Positions 9,679 to 21,177 of a stretch of DNA of 64,000 nt are shown here, one piece after another. The translations under genes and the position numbers were made by a program. The stretch is from Billgrantia aerodenitrificans (GTDB taxonomy: Bacteria; Pseudomonadota; Gammaproteobacteria; Pseudomonadales; Halomonadaceae): positions 1 to 64,000 of the forward strand of contig NZ_JABFTV010000005.1 in NCBI RefSeq assembly GCF_021404405.1. The letters are read 5' to 3'. The notes beneath the pieces were generated by a model. The model ran no database searches and was not told the DNA's origin. It was given only the letters and a program-made list of their open reading frames with translations. Positions within the stretch are counted from its first letter, which is position 1; each line of letters starts with the position of its first letter.

Positions 9679-9967
9679 GCCTGGCCTCCTCGCGTGCCTG
9701 ACCGTCCTCTCTCAGCAGCGTCCAGGTGCGGGTGACGAAATTGGCCATGGCCACCGCGGCAAGCAGGGCGAACAGCAGCGCAACGTCGACGAGGGCCGGC
9801 TGCTCGACCAGCGCGCTCAGTATCAGCAGCACTGCCACGGTGGTAGTCGTCATCAGCTCTGCGGCCACCATGCGGTCGGCGCTGGTCGGCCCTTGCCAGA
9901 TGCGCCAGGCAGCGACACCGGCATTGGCCAGCAGCAGGACGGCGGCGAACAGATAGATCGGCGTCAT
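9671..9967 (-). CDS. mrpF: MrpF-like monovalent cation/proton antiporter subunit
   Basis: A 98-residue protein with three hydrophobic segments. It contains the MnhF-type motif RIWQGPTSADRMVAAELMTT and the conserved aromatic-poor helix ALVDVALLFALLAAVAMANF. The start MTPIYLFAAV is chosen because it overlaps the mrpE stop by 4 bp, like the other junctions in this operon; the frame is open further upstream without family resemblance. It acts with E and G as a small membrane subunit of the Mrp complex. Confidence 0.9.
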   Translation of the reverse strand: MTPIYLFAAVLLLANAGVAAWRIWQGPTSADRMVAAELMTTTTVAVLLILSALVEQPALVDVALLFALLAAVAMANFVTRTWTLLREDGQAREEARHD

Positions 9968-10482
9968 GGGGAGCCCTCGTTGCGAAGATGGCGGCCACCG
10001 AAAAGCGCATCGATTTGCCCCTCCAGGCGTTGCAGCCTCTCGGCGATACCGTCCCGATAGTGCAGCACGTGCACCTGGAGATGGTCGCTGTCGATACGAA
10101 CGGTGAGGGTGCCGGGCAGCAGATTGATCAAGGTCGCCATGAACAAGCGGCCGGAGGCGTCGTCCAGCCGCTGCCAACGATGCTCGATGACTCGTGTGTC
10201 GAGCTGCATGCGCGGACGACAGGCGAGCCAGGCCACCTCGATACCGCCGCGCAGGCCGAGCCACAGGGCCAGCGGCAGCAGGCGCAACCAGGCCACTGGC
10301 CGCAGCGGCAGATCGGGAATCGGCATCACCAGGGCGGTGATGATGATGGCCGGCACTCCCCAGCGCCAGCTCTCCGCTTCGCCGCCGCCGAGCATCCACC
10401 ACAGCAAGGCGAGCAGGGCCAGACGACCGGCCCAGCCGCGCCAGTCGCCGAACCTAGTTGGCAGAAGTCGTCGCCTCGTCAT
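9964..10482 (-). CDS. mrpE: MrpE-like cation antiporter subunit
   Basis: About 172 residues. Two hydrophobic helices lie near residues 18-60, followed by the cytoplasmic domain typical of MnhE: a PRMQLDTRV-like segment, then ATLINLLPGTLTVRIDSDHLQVHVLH. MrpE is required for function but is not itself a proton pathway. It is the first of the Mrp genes and begins inside the 3' end of the P-type ATPase gene (29-bp overlap from ATG 10482), so the ATPase and the antiporter genes form one transcription unit. ATG 10503 or 10515 would also be in frame. Confidence 0.88.
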   Translation of the reverse strand: MTRRRLLPTRFGDWRGWAGRLALLALLWWMLGGGEAESWRWGVPAIIITALVMPIPDLPLRPVAWLRLLPLALWLGLRGGIEVAWLACRPRMQLDTRVIEHRWQRLDDASGRLFMATLINLLPGTLTVRIDSDHLQVHVLHYRDGIAERLQRLEGQIDALFGGRHLRNEGSP

Positions 10483-13228
10483 GTCGGCCCGAGTGGGTGG
10501 CATCCGATCCCTCACGCTTGCGCAGGATGAACTTCTCCAGCTCCACGACCAGGTACAGCACCACGCTGCCGGCCAGGATCACCAGCCAGTGAATCGGTGA
10601 CAGCGCGGCGCTGCCGAATACCGTCTGCATGAAGGGGATGTAGGTCCAACCCAACTGCAGCAGTACCACCAGGCCGATGGCGATCCATACCGGGCGGCTG
10701 CCGAAGATGCCGTGCAGAGAGAGTGTGCTGTTGACCAGAAAGCGGCTGTTGATCAGGTAGGCCGCACTGCTCATGACCAGCATGTTGACGGCGCCGGAGC
10801 GCGCCAGCTCCTCGCTGCCGCCCTGGACCTGCAGGATCCAGCTGAACATGCCGAATACGCCGATCAGCAGCAGAATCGAGACGAACACCACCCGCCACAG
10901 CAGGAACAGGTCGAGCAGGGCCGCGGATGGATCGCGGGGCTCGCGCTGCATGATGTCCTCTTCGGCCTTCTCGAAGGCCAGTGCCAGGCCCAGGGTGACC
11001 GCCACCACCATGTTGACCCAGAGCGCCTGCAGCGGGGTGACCGGCAGCAGGGTGCCGGCCAGCACGGCCAGCATGATGGCCAGGCCCTGACCGCCGTTGG
11101 TGGGCAGAATGAAGGTCACGGTCTTGCGGATGTTGTCGTAGACCTTGCGCCCCTCCTCGATGGCGCCGACGATGGTGGCGAAGTTGTCGTCGGCCAGCAC
11201 CATCTCGGCGGCCTCCTTGGCTGCCTCGGTACCCTGAATGCCCATGGCGACTCCGACGTCGGCCCGCTTGAGGGCGGGCCCGTCGTTGACCCCGTCGCCG
11301 GTCATGGCACAGATTCCACCTTTGGCCTGCATCGCCTTCACCAGACGCAGCTTGTGCTCCGGCGCCGCGCGGGCGAAGACGTCGATCTCGAGAATGCACT
11401 CTTCGAGCTGCTCGTCGGACATCTCCTCGATCTCGCGTCCGGTCAGGGCGCGGTCGGTGTGGGCGAAGCCGAGCTGTTCGGCGATGGCCTTGGCGGTCAC
11501 GCCGTGGTCACCGGTGACCATCACCGGACGGATGCCCGCCTCGAGGCACTGCTTGACGGCCTCGATGGCGGCCTCCCGCGGCGGGTCGAGCAGCCCGACC
11601 AGGCCCAGCAACACCAGGCCCTGCTCAGCGTCCTCGTCGCTGAGCTCGCCGGAGATGTCGTCGGCCTCCTTTTCCGCCAGGGCCAGCACACGCAGGCCGC
11701 GGGAGGAGAGGTCGTGGATGCGCTCTTCCCACTCCTGCTGATCCAGCTCGCTGTCGCCGTCGGCGCCACGTACCTTGTGGCACATCTCCAACAGTCGGTC
11801 GGGAGCCCCCTTGACCAGCAGGCGCTTGCCCTCCAGCTCGTTGAGGGTGGCCATGTACTTGCGCTCGGACTCGAAGGGGATGGCATCCTGGCGTGGGTGC
11901 TCGTCGCGCAGTTCGCCGGTGTCGAAGCCGCCCTTGGCGCCGGCTACCACCAGCGCGCCCTCGGTGGGGTCGCCGTGAATCGTCCAGCGCTCGTCCTCTT
12001 CGGCGAGTTCGGAATCGTTGCACAGCACGCCGACCTTGAGGAAGTGCGCCAGCGCCGGGTAGTCGTCCAGCGAGATCTCCTCGCCGTACTCGTCGCTCTC
12101 TTTCTCTTCGGGGGCGGCGTGCAGCTTGCCTTCCGGGGCGAAGCCGATGCCCGAAAGGCGGAACTCGCCCTCGGGGAGCCAGATCGCCTGGGCGGTCATC
12201 TCGTTGCGGGTCAGGGTGCCGGTCTTGTCGGAGAAGATGGTGGAGATGGAGCCCAGGGTCTCGACCGCCGGCAGACGGCGGATTATGGCGTTGCGCTTGG
12301 CCATCACCTGCACGCCCAGCGCCAGGGTAATGGTGACGATGGCCGGCAGACCCTCTGGAATGGCGGCCACGGCCAGGCCCACCGCCGCCATGAACATGGC
12401 GCTGATGGGCTCGCCGTGGAGGACCACGCCGATGGCGGCGGTGAGGGCGGCGGCGCCCAGGATGAAGATCGCCAGCACGCGGCCGGCGCGGTCGAGCTGC
12501 TGCAGTAGCGGCGTCTTGAGCTGCTCGACGCCGCGCAGCATCTCCGAGATACGCCCGATCTCGGTGCGGGTGCCGGTTTCCACCACCACGCCCTGAGCGG
12601 TGCCCTGAACCACGATGGTGCTGGCATAGATCATGGCGCTGCGGTCGCCCAGCTCGGCGTCCTCCTCGACGGCGTCGGTCTGCTTGTCCACTGGGGTGGA
12701 CTCACCGGTGAGGGCGGCCTCCTCCGTGCGCAGGCGTTTGGCCTCGAGCAGGCGCAGATCGGCGGGCACGCGATCGCCGCTCTCCAGCATGACGATGTCG
12801 CCAGGCACCAGATCCTCGGCGTCGATGGTCTTGCGCTTGCCACCGCGCAGCACCGACGCCTGTGGCGAGAGCATGTTGCGTATGCTCTCCAGGGCCTGTT
12901 CGGCCTTGCCCTCCTGGATGAAGCCGATCATCGCGATGATGATCACCACCCCGACGATGGCCGCGGCGTCCAGCATGTGGCCGAGGGCCAGGCTCGCCAC
13001 CGCCGCCACCAGCAGGATGATCATCAGGATGTTGTTGAACTGTTCGAGCAGACGCCGCCACCAGGGCCGCCCCTCCTCCTGCTTGAGCTGGTTGGGGCCG
13101 TAGTGGTCGAGGCGCGACTTGGCTTCGTCATCGCTCAGGCCGTCGCGGTTGCCGTCGACCTTCTCCAGGGCTTCATCGGGGGGCAAGGCATGCCAGGCGG
13201 TGCGGGACTCGTCTTGGCGTTCGGGCAT
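10454..13228 (-). CDS. P2-type cation-transporting ATPase of uncertain ion
   Basis: A 924-residue P-type ATPase. It has an N-terminal cation-ATPase domain (WHALPPDEALEKV), the actuator motif TGES (174-177), PEGLP in TM4 (291-295), phosphorylation motif DKTGT with Asp334, hinge TGDGVNDGPAL, and about ten membrane segments. Compared with SERCA, TM6 reads NMVVAVTLGL instead of NLVTDGLP and TM5 reads TNGGQG instead of SNVGEV. The calcium ligands corresponding to T799, D800 and E771 are therefore not conserved, and Ca2+ is an unlikely substrate. Start: ATG 13228 has GGAG eight bases upstream, while ATG 13234 is too close to it, and longer versions have non-family N-termini. It heads the Mrp operon, suggesting Na+, K+ or another ion linked to osmotic balance. 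Confidence 0.9.
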   Translation of the reverse strand: MPERQDESRTAWHALPPDEALEKVDGNRDGLSDDEAKSRLDHYGPNQLKQEEGRPWWRRLLEQFNNILMIILLVAAVASLALGHMLDAAAIVGVVIIIAMIGFIQEGKAEQALESIRNMLSPQASVLRGGKRKTIDAEDLVPGDIVMLESGDRVPADLRLLEAKRLRTEEAALTGESTPVDKQTDAVEEDAELGDRSAMIYASTIVVQGTAQGVVVETGTRTEIGRISEMLRGVEQLKTPLLQQLDRAGRVLAIFILGAAALTAAIGVVLHGEPISAMFMAAVGLAVAAIPEGLPAIVTITLALGVQVMAKRNAIIRRLPAVETLGSISTIFSDKTGTLTRNEMTAQAIWLPEGEFRLSGIGFAPEGKLHAAPEEKESDEYGEEISLDDYPALAHFLKVGVLCNDSELAEEDERWTIHGDPTEGALVVAGAKGGFDTGELRDEHPRQDAIPFESERKYMATLNELEGKRLLVKGAPDRLLEMCHKVRGADGDSELDQQEWEERIHDLSSRGLRVLALAEKEADDISGELSDEDAEQGLVLLGLVGLLDPPREAAIEAVKQCLEAGIRPVMVTGDHGVTAKAIAEQLGFAHTDRALTGREIEEMSDEQLEECILEIDVFARAAPEHKLRLVKAMQAKGGICAMTGDGVNDGPALKRADVGVAMGIQGTEAAKEAAEMVLADDNFATIVGAIEEGRKVYDNIRKTVTFILPTNGGQGLAIMLAVLAGTLLPVTPLQALWVNMVVAVTLGLALAFEKAEEDIMQREPRDPSAALLDLFLLWRVVFVSILLLIGVFGMFSWILQVQGGSEELARSGAVNMLVMSSAAYLINSRFLVNSTLSLHGIFGSRPVWIAIGLVVLLQLGWTYIPFMQTVFGSAALSPIHWLVILAGSVVLYLVVELEKFILRKREGSDATHSGRHDEATTSAN

Positions 13229-13526
13229 TTCCATATCTCCGAAGGCGGTGTGAATTAGCTCAGATGTAACATAGGCGCTGTCGCTGTGCCGTGACCCAGC
13301 GCAAGTTACGTGTCCCAACTCCTTGTCGGGCGGGTGTAGAGATACTGACACAAGCCGCCGTTGGGTCCGCGGCGATGCAGCGGTGACGGTGTGTACAGAC
13401 TGCTTCCAGTGTAGGACAGCTGACTGAGAGCGAAACTGACGCTCTGTTTCGGTGGGTATCCGAATGGCACTCGGCAACGGCAGCGCTGGCTGCGCTAGAA
13501 TGGCGGCTCAACGGAACGGAGAACCG

Positions 13527-13985
13527 ATGACTTCGACGATCTCGCGCTGCCCCTGCGGCAGCGGACTGCCGCTGGATGCCTGCTGCGGCCGCTTTCATGC
13601 CGGCGAGGCGGCGCCGACCCCCGAGGCGCTGATGCGCTCCCGCTACAGTGCCTTTGCCCTGGGGCTCGAGGATTACCTGCTGGCGACCTGGCACGCCAGC
13701 ACTTGCCCGGTGGACCTGAACCTGGACGATGCCACCAGTTGGATACGCCTCGAGGTGCTCGATCACGGCTCGGCGGGCGAGCGTGGCCACGTGCATTTTC
13801 GCGCCACCTTTCGCGAAGGCAGGCGCTGGGGCGTACTGGCGGAGAACTCGCGCTTCGTGCACGAGGCGGGCCGCTGGTTCTATGTCGACGGCGAGCCCAG
13901 CATGGAGCGCCTCAAGCCCGGCCGCAACGACCCTTGCCCCTGCGGCAGCGGGCGCAAGTTCAAGAGCTGCTGCGGCCTGGGCTGA
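13527..13985 (+). CDS. ychJ: YchJ family protein with two SEC-C metal-binding motifs
   Basis: A 152-residue protein. It opens with a SEC-C motif [13 protein letters not shown], has the central YchJ (UPF0225) domain ([21 protein letters not shown]), and ends with a second SEC-C motif [17 protein letters not shown] motifs bind zinc and are shared with SecA; the cellular role of YchJ is not established. ATG 13527 is preceded by GGAG with good spacing. The 298-bp gap before it separates it from the divergent ATPase gene; apart from a TAGAAT that could serve as a -10 near 13494, I see no clear element there. Confidence 0.92.
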   Translation: MTSTISRCPCGSGLPLDACCGRFHAGEAAPTPEALMRSRYSAFALGLEDYLLATWHASTCPVDLNLDDATSWIRLEVLDHGSAGERGHVHFRATFREGRRWGVLAENSRFVHEAGRWFYVDGEPSMERLKPGRNDPCPCGSGRKFKSCCGLG

Positions 13986-14025
13986 TCTTCCGCAAGAGCT
14001 CTCTCAAAGCGCCCTCGCAGCACCC

Positions 14026-15372
14026 TCACAGCACCATGGCGGCCAGCCAGCCGAAGGCGATCAGCGGCAGGTTGTAGTGCAGGAAGGTCGGCACCACGGT
14101 GTCCCAGATATGGTCGTGCTGGCCGTCGGCGTTGAGCCCAGCGGTGGGGCCCAGGGTCGAGTCGGAGGCCGGCGAGCCGGCATCGCCCAGCGCCGCGGCG
14201 GTACCCACCAGGGCGACGGTGGCCATGGGCGAGAAGCCGAAGCTGAGTGCCAGCGGCACGTAGAGCGAGGCGATGATCGGCACGGTGGAGAATGACGAGC
14301 CGATGCCCATGGTGATGAACAGGCCGACCAGCAGCATGATCAGCGCCGCCAGGCCCTTGTTGTCACCGATCAGCTCCGTTGAGCCCGCCACCAGAGCGGG
14401 TACCTCGCCGGTGGCCTGCATTACCCCGGCGAAGCCCGCCGCGCTGATCATGATGAAGCCCACCAGCGCCATCATGCGCATGCCTTCGGTGAAGATGTCG
14501 TCCTGTTCGTGCCAACGGAACACGCCGCTGACCGAGAGCAGGGCGAAGCCGAACAGCCCGCCCAGCACCATCGAACCCGAGAGCAGTTGGATCGTCACGG
14601 TGCCCACCAGCGCGGCGCCGAGCACTGCCATCTGCCAGGGCGCCAGGTGTTTGGCCGCCTCGGCGGGTGTCTCGTCGCCGTGAGCCAGGTCGCGATCCTC
14701 GTAGTGGCGCGGCCGGCGATAGCTGAACAGCACGGCGACAGCGAGCCCCAGCGCCATGCCGCCGATGGGCATCAGCATGGCCATGGGCACCATGCCGCGC
14801 GTCACCTCCAGGCCCAGCTCGGCGCCGCTCTCGTTGAGATTGGCCAGCAGGATGTCGTTGAGGAAGATCGCGCCGAAGCCTACCGGCAGCAGCATGTAGG
14901 GCGCGGTGATGCCGAAGGTGATGACGCAGGCCGCCACCCGGCGATCCAGGCGCAGGTGATTCATCAGCTTGAGCAGCGGCGGCACCAGCACCGGAATGAA
15001 GGCGATGTGCACCGGAATCAGGTTCTGCGAGCTCACCGCCGCGGCGAGCAGGGCGCCGATCAGGGTGAAGGCGACCCAGCGGCGGCTCGACGGCTGGTCG
15101 TCCAGGTGCAGGCCGCGAATCGCTCGCTCGGCGAGCAGCTCGGTAACGCCCGAACGCGACAGGGCCACGGCGAAGGCGCCCAGCACGGCGTAGGAGAGCG
15201 CGATGGTGGCGCCGTTGCCGAGCCCTTGGTTGAAGGCGTCCATGATGGCGCCGATGGGCATGCCGGCGACCAGCCCACCGACCAGGCTGGCGGCGATCAG
15301 GGCGAAGACGACGGAGACGCGGGCAAGACTGAGGGTGACCATGACCAGGATGGCCAGAACGATGGCATTCAT
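14026..15372 (-). CDS. NhaC/YuiF-family carrier, possibly an amino-acid (histidine) transporter
   Basis: A 448-residue protein with about 11-12 membrane helices. Segments such as ITFGITAPYMLLPVGFGAIF and ALGDAGSPASDSTLGPTAGL are characteristic of the Na+/H+ antiporter NhaC superfamily, specifically the YuiF-like branch often annotated as putative amino-acid transporters. It lies just downstream of hutH in the same direction, but a hairpin followed by a T-rich run separates them. The location next to the hut genes suggests histidine or urocanate uptake rather than plain Na+/H+ exchange; this is inference from context. Confidence 0.8.
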   Translation of the reverse strand: MNAIVLAILVMVTLSLARVSVVFALIAASLVGGLVAGMPIGAIMDAFNQGLGNGATIALSYAVLGAFAVALSRSGVTELLAERAIRGLHLDDQPSSRRWVAFTLIGALLAAAVSSQNLIPVHIAFIPVLVPPLLKLMNHLRLDRRVAACVITFGITAPYMLLPVGFGAIFLNDILLANLNESGAELGLEVTRGMVPMAMLMPIGGMALGLAVAVLFSYRRPRHYEDRDLAHGDETPAEAAKHLAPWQMAVLGAALVGTVTIQLLSGSMVLGGLFGFALLSVSGVFRWHEQDDIFTEGMRMMALVGFIMISAAGFAGVMQATGEVPALVAGSTELIGDNKGLAALIMLLVGLFITMGIGSSFSTVPIIASLYVPLALSFGFSPMATVALVGTAAALGDAGSPASDSTLGPTAGLNADGQHDHIWDTVVPTFLHYNLPLIAFGWLAAMVL

Positions 15373-15420
15373 GACGGCTCTCGAGCTGGAGGATCGGACC
15401 GAAGCGAAACGGATGGGTGA

Positions 15421-15448
15421 AAGAAAACCCCGGCCTGGTGGGCCGGGG
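15421..15448 (-). terminator. Rho-independent terminator after hutH
   Basis: A perfect 8-bp stem, CCCCGGCC (15428-15435) paired with GGCCGGGG (15441-15448), with a 5-base loop. On the minus strand it is followed by TTTTCTT. It lies 32 bp past the hutH stop and 49 bp before the NhaC-family gene, so it should end or attenuate hut transcription before the carrier. Confidence 0.8.
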
Positions 15449-15479
15449 CAGCGTATCTTACCTCAACGTGCAGGGCGGG

Positions 15480-17012
15480 TCAGTGGCTGGGCAGCAGCTC
15501 CACCGGCACCAGCTCGTTGAGCACCCGTGAGGCGAGCAAGCGGGTGGCGCTCTCGATGTCGGGGCCGAAGAAGCGGTCGCGGTCGTAGTAGTCGACCTGG
15601 CCGCGCAGTGCCTTCCTGGCCTGCTCTAATCTTTCGGTGGTGGTGAGCCCTTGGCGGAAATCGAGCCCTTGGCAGGCCGCCAGCCATTCGATGGCCAGGA
15701 TGCCGCGCACGTTGTCGGCCATCTCCCACAGCCGCTTGCCGGCGGCCGGCGCCATGGAGACGTGGTCCTCCTGGTTGGCCGAGGTGGGCAGGCTGTCGAC
15801 GCTGTGCGGATGGGCCAGGGCCTTGTTCTCGCTGGCCAGCGCCGCGGCGGTGACCTGGGCGATCATGAAACCGGAGTTGACTCCGCCGTTCTCCACCAGG
15901 AACGGCGGCAGCTGCGACATGTGGGTGTCCATCATCAGCGAGACCCGACGCTCGGTGAGCGAGCCGATCTCGGCCAGGGCCAGGGCCAGATTGTCGGCGG
16001 CCATGGCCACCGGCTCGGCGTGGAAGTTGCCGCCGGAGAGGATGTCGCCCTCGTCGCTGAATACCAGCGGGTTGTCCGATACCGCGTTGACCTCCACGGC
16101 CAGCACCTCGGCGGCCTGGCGGATCTGGGTCAGTACGGCGCCCATCACCTGGGGCTGGCAGCGCAGCGAGTAGGGGTCCTGCACCTTGTCGCAGTGGGCG
16201 TGGGAGTCGCTGATCTCGCTGCGCTCACCGAGCAGGTGACGATAGGCCGCAGCGGCGTCGATCTGGCCGCGCTGGCCGCGGGCGTCGTGGATGCGGGCAT
16301 CGAAGGGCGAGCGTGAGCTGAGCGTGGCTTCCACCGTCAGCGCGCCGCACACCGTGGCGGCGGCGAACAGGTCTTCGGCCTCGAACAGCCCTTTCAAAGC
16401 GTAGGCGGTGGAGACCTGGGTGCCGTTGAGCAGCGCCAGGCCCTCCTTGGGGGCGAGCCGCAGCGGCTGGAGTCCGGCGATCTCGAGAGCCTGACGGGCC
16501 GGGATCCATTCGCCGCGATGGCGTGCCTTGCCTTCGCCGAGCAGTACCACGCTCATGTGGGCCAGCGGTGCCAGGTCGCCGGAGGCGCCGACGGAGCCCT
16601 TGAGCGGGATGTGCGGGTAGACTTCGGCGTTGACCAGGGCGAGCAGGGCGTCGAGCACTTCGCGGCGGATACCGGAGAAGCCGCGGGCCAGGCTGTTGAC
16701 CTTGAGCACCATGATCAGGCGCACCAGGGCGTCTTCCATGGGCTCGCCCACGCCGGTGGCATGGGACAGCACCAGCGAGCGCTGCAGCTCTTCCAGGTTG
16801 TCGTGGTCGATGCGGGTCTGGGCCAGCAGGCCGAAACCTGTGTTGATGCCGTAGACGGTTCGGTCTTCGTCGACGACGCGATTGACGCAATCGACGGCGC
16901 GCTGAATGGCAGCGTCGGCGCTGTCGGGCAGCGTCACGTGCAGCGGCGCCTCGAACACCTGGCGCGCCTGGGCCAGGGTCATCTTGCCGGGTTGAATGTC
17001 GAGATGGTTCAT
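15480..17012 (-). CDS. hutH: Histidine ammonia-lyase
   Basis: A 510-residue enzyme converting L-histidine to urocanate and ammonia, the first step of histidine breakdown. It shows the MIO prosthetic-group triad Ala-Ser-Gly in [15 protein letters not shown], the YGINTGFG loop carrying the catalytic Tyr, and the C-terminal NQEDHVSM segment. The length is normal. ATG 17012 has AGGAA upstream with good spacing. It is the last hut enzyme of the minus-strand operon hutI-G-U-H. It is separated from hutU by a 201-bp spacer that contains a cruciform-like repeat and is followed by a terminator. Confidence 0.97.
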   Translation of the reverse strand: MNHLDIQPGKMTLAQARQVFEAPLHVTLPDSADAAIQRAVDCVNRVVDEDRTVYGINTGFGLLAQTRIDHDNLEELQRSLVLSHATGVGEPMEDALVRLIMVLKVNSLARGFSGIRREVLDALLALVNAEVYPHIPLKGSVGASGDLAPLAHMSVVLLGEGKARHRGEWIPARQALEIAGLQPLRLAPKEGLALLNGTQVSTAYALKGLFEAEDLFAAATVCGALTVEATLSSRSPFDARIHDARGQRGQIDAAAAYRHLLGERSEISDSHAHCDKVQDPYSLRCQPQVMGAVLTQIRQAAEVLAVEVNAVSDNPLVFSDEGDILSGGNFHAEPVAMAADNLALALAEIGSLTERRVSLMMDTHMSQLPPFLVENGGVNSGFMIAQVTAAALASENKALAHPHSVDSLPTSANQEDHVSMAPAAGKRLWEMADNVRGILAIEWLAACQGLDFRQGLTTTERLEQARKALRGQVDYYDRDRFFGPDIESATRLLASRVLNELVPVELLPSH

Positions 17013-17068
17013 ATTGGATTCCTGTCGGCCTCTTGACCTTGATGCTTACCTCAGCGGGGCGGAGCTAT

Positions 17069-17163
17069 GCCGCGGCAGGTCTGCGAGGAGGCGCTGTGAA
17101 CCCATCCCTGGGCGCTACCGATTCCATCCCTGGAATCGGACCTCCTCTTCGACCTGCCCCGGC
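17069..17163. repeat. 95-bp cruciform-like intergenic repeat between hutU and hutH
   Basis: The ends pair with each other: 17069-17081 with 17151-17163 (12 of 13 positions) and, after a symmetrical 3-base internal loop, GAGGAGG (17085-17091) with CCTCCTC (17141-17147). Inside are two further hairpins, CCCA-TCCC-TGGG (17101-17112) and CCGATTCC-ATCCCT-GGAATCGG (17118-17139). Both hairpins carry the core CATCCCTGG. The whole folds as a branched, cloverleaf-like structure. It resembles the REP/ERIC-like palindromic elements scattered in gammaproteobacterial intergenic regions. It may modulate transcription or mRNA stability between hutU and hutH. Confidence 0.75.
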
Positions 17164-17213
17164 CGCTCCTTGCGCCACCGGGTAGCGTGGTTATGTCGTG
17201 ATAACGGAGGCTC

Positions 17214-18905
<1,692 letters not shown>

Positions 18906-18946
18906 CGTCGTGTTCTCTCTGGTGTTGCAAATCGTTGTGTGTCGGT

Positions 18947-19924
18947 TCAGGTATCCAGCGTCAGCCGGTGGATCAGGCGTGCCGCGGCCTTGGCGGTGCG
19001 GCCGTCGATATCGAAGCTGGGGTTGAGCTCGGCGACGTCGATCAGGCGCAGCTTGCCGGTGTCGCGTACGGCCTCCAGCAACGGTTCGATCAGCGCAAGG
19101 GGCACGCCGCGGGCGGCGGGGGCGCTGACTCCCGGTGCCTCGGCCGCCGGCAGCACGTCCAGATCGATGCTGAGGTAGAGGTGGTCGCAGCGGGCCATGA
19201 AGCGCTGCAGGTCGCGCACGATGGCTTCGAGGCGCAGGGCGTCGATCTCGTGGTCCTCACGTACCAGCACGTTCAGCTCCCTGGCCCGGGTGAACAGGGC
19301 GCGGGTATTGCTGGCCCGGCTCACGCCCAGGCAGGCGTAGCGGAACGGCCAGTCACGGGCGTGGCATTCGGCGGCGATCTGGGCGAAGGGCGTGCCGGAG
19401 GAGCGCACGTGGCTCGGATCGCGCAGATCGAAGTGGGCATCGAGGTTGACGATGCCGACCCGCGGGCGGGCCTCGCCCTGGGCCTCGAAGTGGCGTGCCA
19501 GGCCCGACCAGCTGCCGAAGGCCACCTCGTGGCCGCCGCCCAGCACCAATGGCAGGTGGCCGTGGGCCATCAGGGCGGCGACCCGTTCGGCGAGGCGCTG
19601 CTGGGCCGCTTCCAGGTCGTCGTTGCCGTGGCAGCTCACGTCGCCGGCATCGAACACCGGCGCGCTGCGATGCCAGGCCAGCGGTGCCAGCGCCTTGCGC
19701 AGTGCCCGCGGGCCTTCGGTGGCCCCCACGCGGCCCTGGTTGCGGGCCACGCCGGCATCCGAGGCGAAGCCGATCAGGGCGGCGCCGGGGGCGCTGTCCG
19801 ACTTCACCGGAGTGATGACCTGATGCCAGCGCAGGCTGTCGGGTTCCGGGTCTTCGCGCCCGGCCCATACGGACATGTCGATGGCCGGATCGGCCAGGTG
19901 CAGATCAGTGCTGTTCTTGGACAT
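18947..19924 (-). CDS. hutG: Formimidoylglutamase
   Basis: A 325-residue ureohydrolase-fold enzyme hydrolysing N-formimidoyl-L-glutamate to glutamate and formamide. The binuclear manganese ligands are visible in [20 protein letters not shown] and SIDLDVLP. Its presence, with no hutF seen here, indicates the four-step histidine pathway. The start MSKNSTDL at 19924 is favoured over MEGKRP at 19942, because GGAGGGG lies 9 bases upstream of the former. The gene starts inside the 3' end of hutI (20-bp overlap), so they are co-translated. Confidence 0.95.
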   Translation of the reverse strand: MSKNSTDLHLADPAIDMSVWAGREDPEPDSLRWHQVITPVKSDSAPGAALIGFASDAGVARNQGRVGATEGPRALRKALAPLAWHRSAPVFDAGDVSCHGNDDLEAAQQRLAERVAALMAHGHLPLVLGGGHEVAFGSWSGLARHFEAQGEARPRVGIVNLDAHFDLRDPSHVRSSGTPFAQIAAECHARDWPFRYACLGVSRASNTRALFTRARELNVLVREDHEIDALRLEAIVRDLQRFMARCDHLYLSIDLDVLPAAEAPGVSAPAARGVPLALIEPLLEAVRDTGKLRLIDVAELNPSFDIDGRTAKAAARLIHRLTLDT

Positions 19925-21137
19925 GGGTCGTTTCCCCTCCATAAATGCGCTGACGCAGGCGACCGGGCTGCACGGCGTAGGCCAGCTCGGCGGGTGAGCC
20001 GACGTCCCACAGGCACAGGTCCGCTGGTGCGCCCGGGACGATGCGGCCCAATTGCTGTGCGTGCAGGCCCAGCGCCCGGGCGCCGTGGACGGTCATGCCG
20101 GCCAGGGCTTCGCGTGGCGTCAGGCGGAACAGGGTGCAGGCGAAGTTCAGCATCAGCGTGGGCATGAACAGCGGCGAGCTGCCGGGGTTGGCGTCGGTGG
20201 CGATGGCCATGGGCACATCGGCCTCGCGTAGCGCGGCGATGGGCGGCAGCTGCGTCTCACGCAGGGTATGGAAGGCGCCGGGCAACAGCACCGCGACGCT
20301 GCCGGCCTGGTGCAAGGCGTTGACGCCTTGCTCGTCGAGATATTCGATGTGATCGGCGGAGAGCGCGCCATGCCGGGCCGCCATCGCGCTGCCGCCCAGG
20401 TTCGAGAGCTGCTCGGCATGGGCCTTGATCGGCAGGCCGTGGGCTTCGGCAGCCTCGAAGACGCGCTCGCACTGAGCCACCGAGAAGGCGATCTTCTCGC
20501 AGAATACGTCCACTGCATCGGCCAGCCCTTCGGCGGCCGCGGCGGGGATCATCTCGCGGCACACCAGGTCGATGTAGCCGTCGCTGTCGTCCTTGTACTC
20601 CGGTGGCAGGGCATGGGCGCCCAGCAGGGTAGTCACCACCCGCACCGGCAGCTCCTCGCCGAGGCGGCGCGCTACGCGCAGCATCTTAAGTTCGTCGGCC
20701 ACGCTCAGGCCGTAGCCGGACTTGATCTCTACCGTGGTCACGCCATCACGCAACAGCGCTTCCAGCCGCGGCCTGGCCAGGCTGAACAGCTGCTCTTCGC
20801 TGGCTTCGCGGGTGGCACGCACGGTGCTGAGGATGCCACCGCCGCGGCGGGCGATCTCTTCGTAGCTGGCGCCCTCGAGACGGAGTTCGAACTCGTCGGC
20901 CCGGGAGCCGCCGAATACCAGGTGGGTATGGCAGTCGACCAGCCCCGGCGTCATCACGCCACCCTGGCCGAGGATCTGACAGTCGGCGCTCTCGCTAGGG
21001 TCGAGCTGATGCATGGGCACGACACGCTCGATGGTGTCGCCCGCCACGATCACCGCCATCGGTTGGGGCAGGGTGTCGTGACCGTCGAAGAGCGTGACGT
21101 CATGCCAGACGAGGCGCTGTTTGGAGTTGGCAGGCAT
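19905..21137 (-). CDS. hutI: Imidazolonepropionase
   Basis: A 410-residue amidohydrolase that opens the imidazolone ring to give N-formimidoyl-L-glutamate, the third step of histidine degradation. Metal-binding motifs [12 protein letters not shown] (near residue 70), [10 protein letters not shown], and the downstream [14 protein letters not shown] are clear. It is the first gene of the minus-strand hut operon, with a HutC-type operator and a probable sigma-70 promoter just upstream. Confidence 0.97.
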   Translation of the reverse strand: MPANSKQRLVWHDVTLFDGHDTLPQPMAVIVAGDTIERVVPMHQLDPSESADCQILGQGGVMTPGLVDCHTHLVFGGSRADEFELRLEGASYEEIARRGGGILSTVRATREASEEQLFSLARPRLEALLRDGVTTVEIKSGYGLSVADELKMLRVARRLGEELPVRVVTTLLGAHALPPEYKDDSDGYIDLVCREMIPAAAAEGLADAVDVFCEKIAFSVAQCERVFEAAEAHGLPIKAHAEQLSNLGGSAMAARHGALSADHIEYLDEQGVNALHQAGSVAVLLPGAFHTLRETQLPPIAALREADVPMAIATDANPGSSPLFMPTLMLNFACTLFRLTPREALAGMTVHGARALGLHAQQLGRIVPGAPADLCLWDVGSPAELAYAVQPGRLRQRIYGGETTHVQEQH

Positions 21138-21163
21138 AGGGGCTCCTGATGGCTGACGGTTTA

Positions 21164-21177
21164 ATGTATATACATTT
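21164..21177. promoter_or_regulatory. HutC-type operator for the hutIGUH operon
   Basis: The perfect 14-bp palindrome AATGTATATACATT lies 27 bp upstream of the hutI start. Its core TGTATATACA is identical to that of a second palindrome ahead of the divergent transporter gene and similar to one ahead of hutC. GntR/HutC-family repressors bind TGTA-N-TACA-like palindromes, and the hutC gene is in this cluster. Confidence 0.8.

Noticed and set aside
10712..12508. Plus-strand frame (598 codons) opposite the P-type ATPase
   Set aside because: Composition is typical of an antisense shadow; the minus strand carries all P-type ATPase motifs.
13229..13477. N-terminal extension of the P-type ATPase
   Set aside because: The extra 83 residues are not family-like, and GGAG is correctly placed for ATG 13228.
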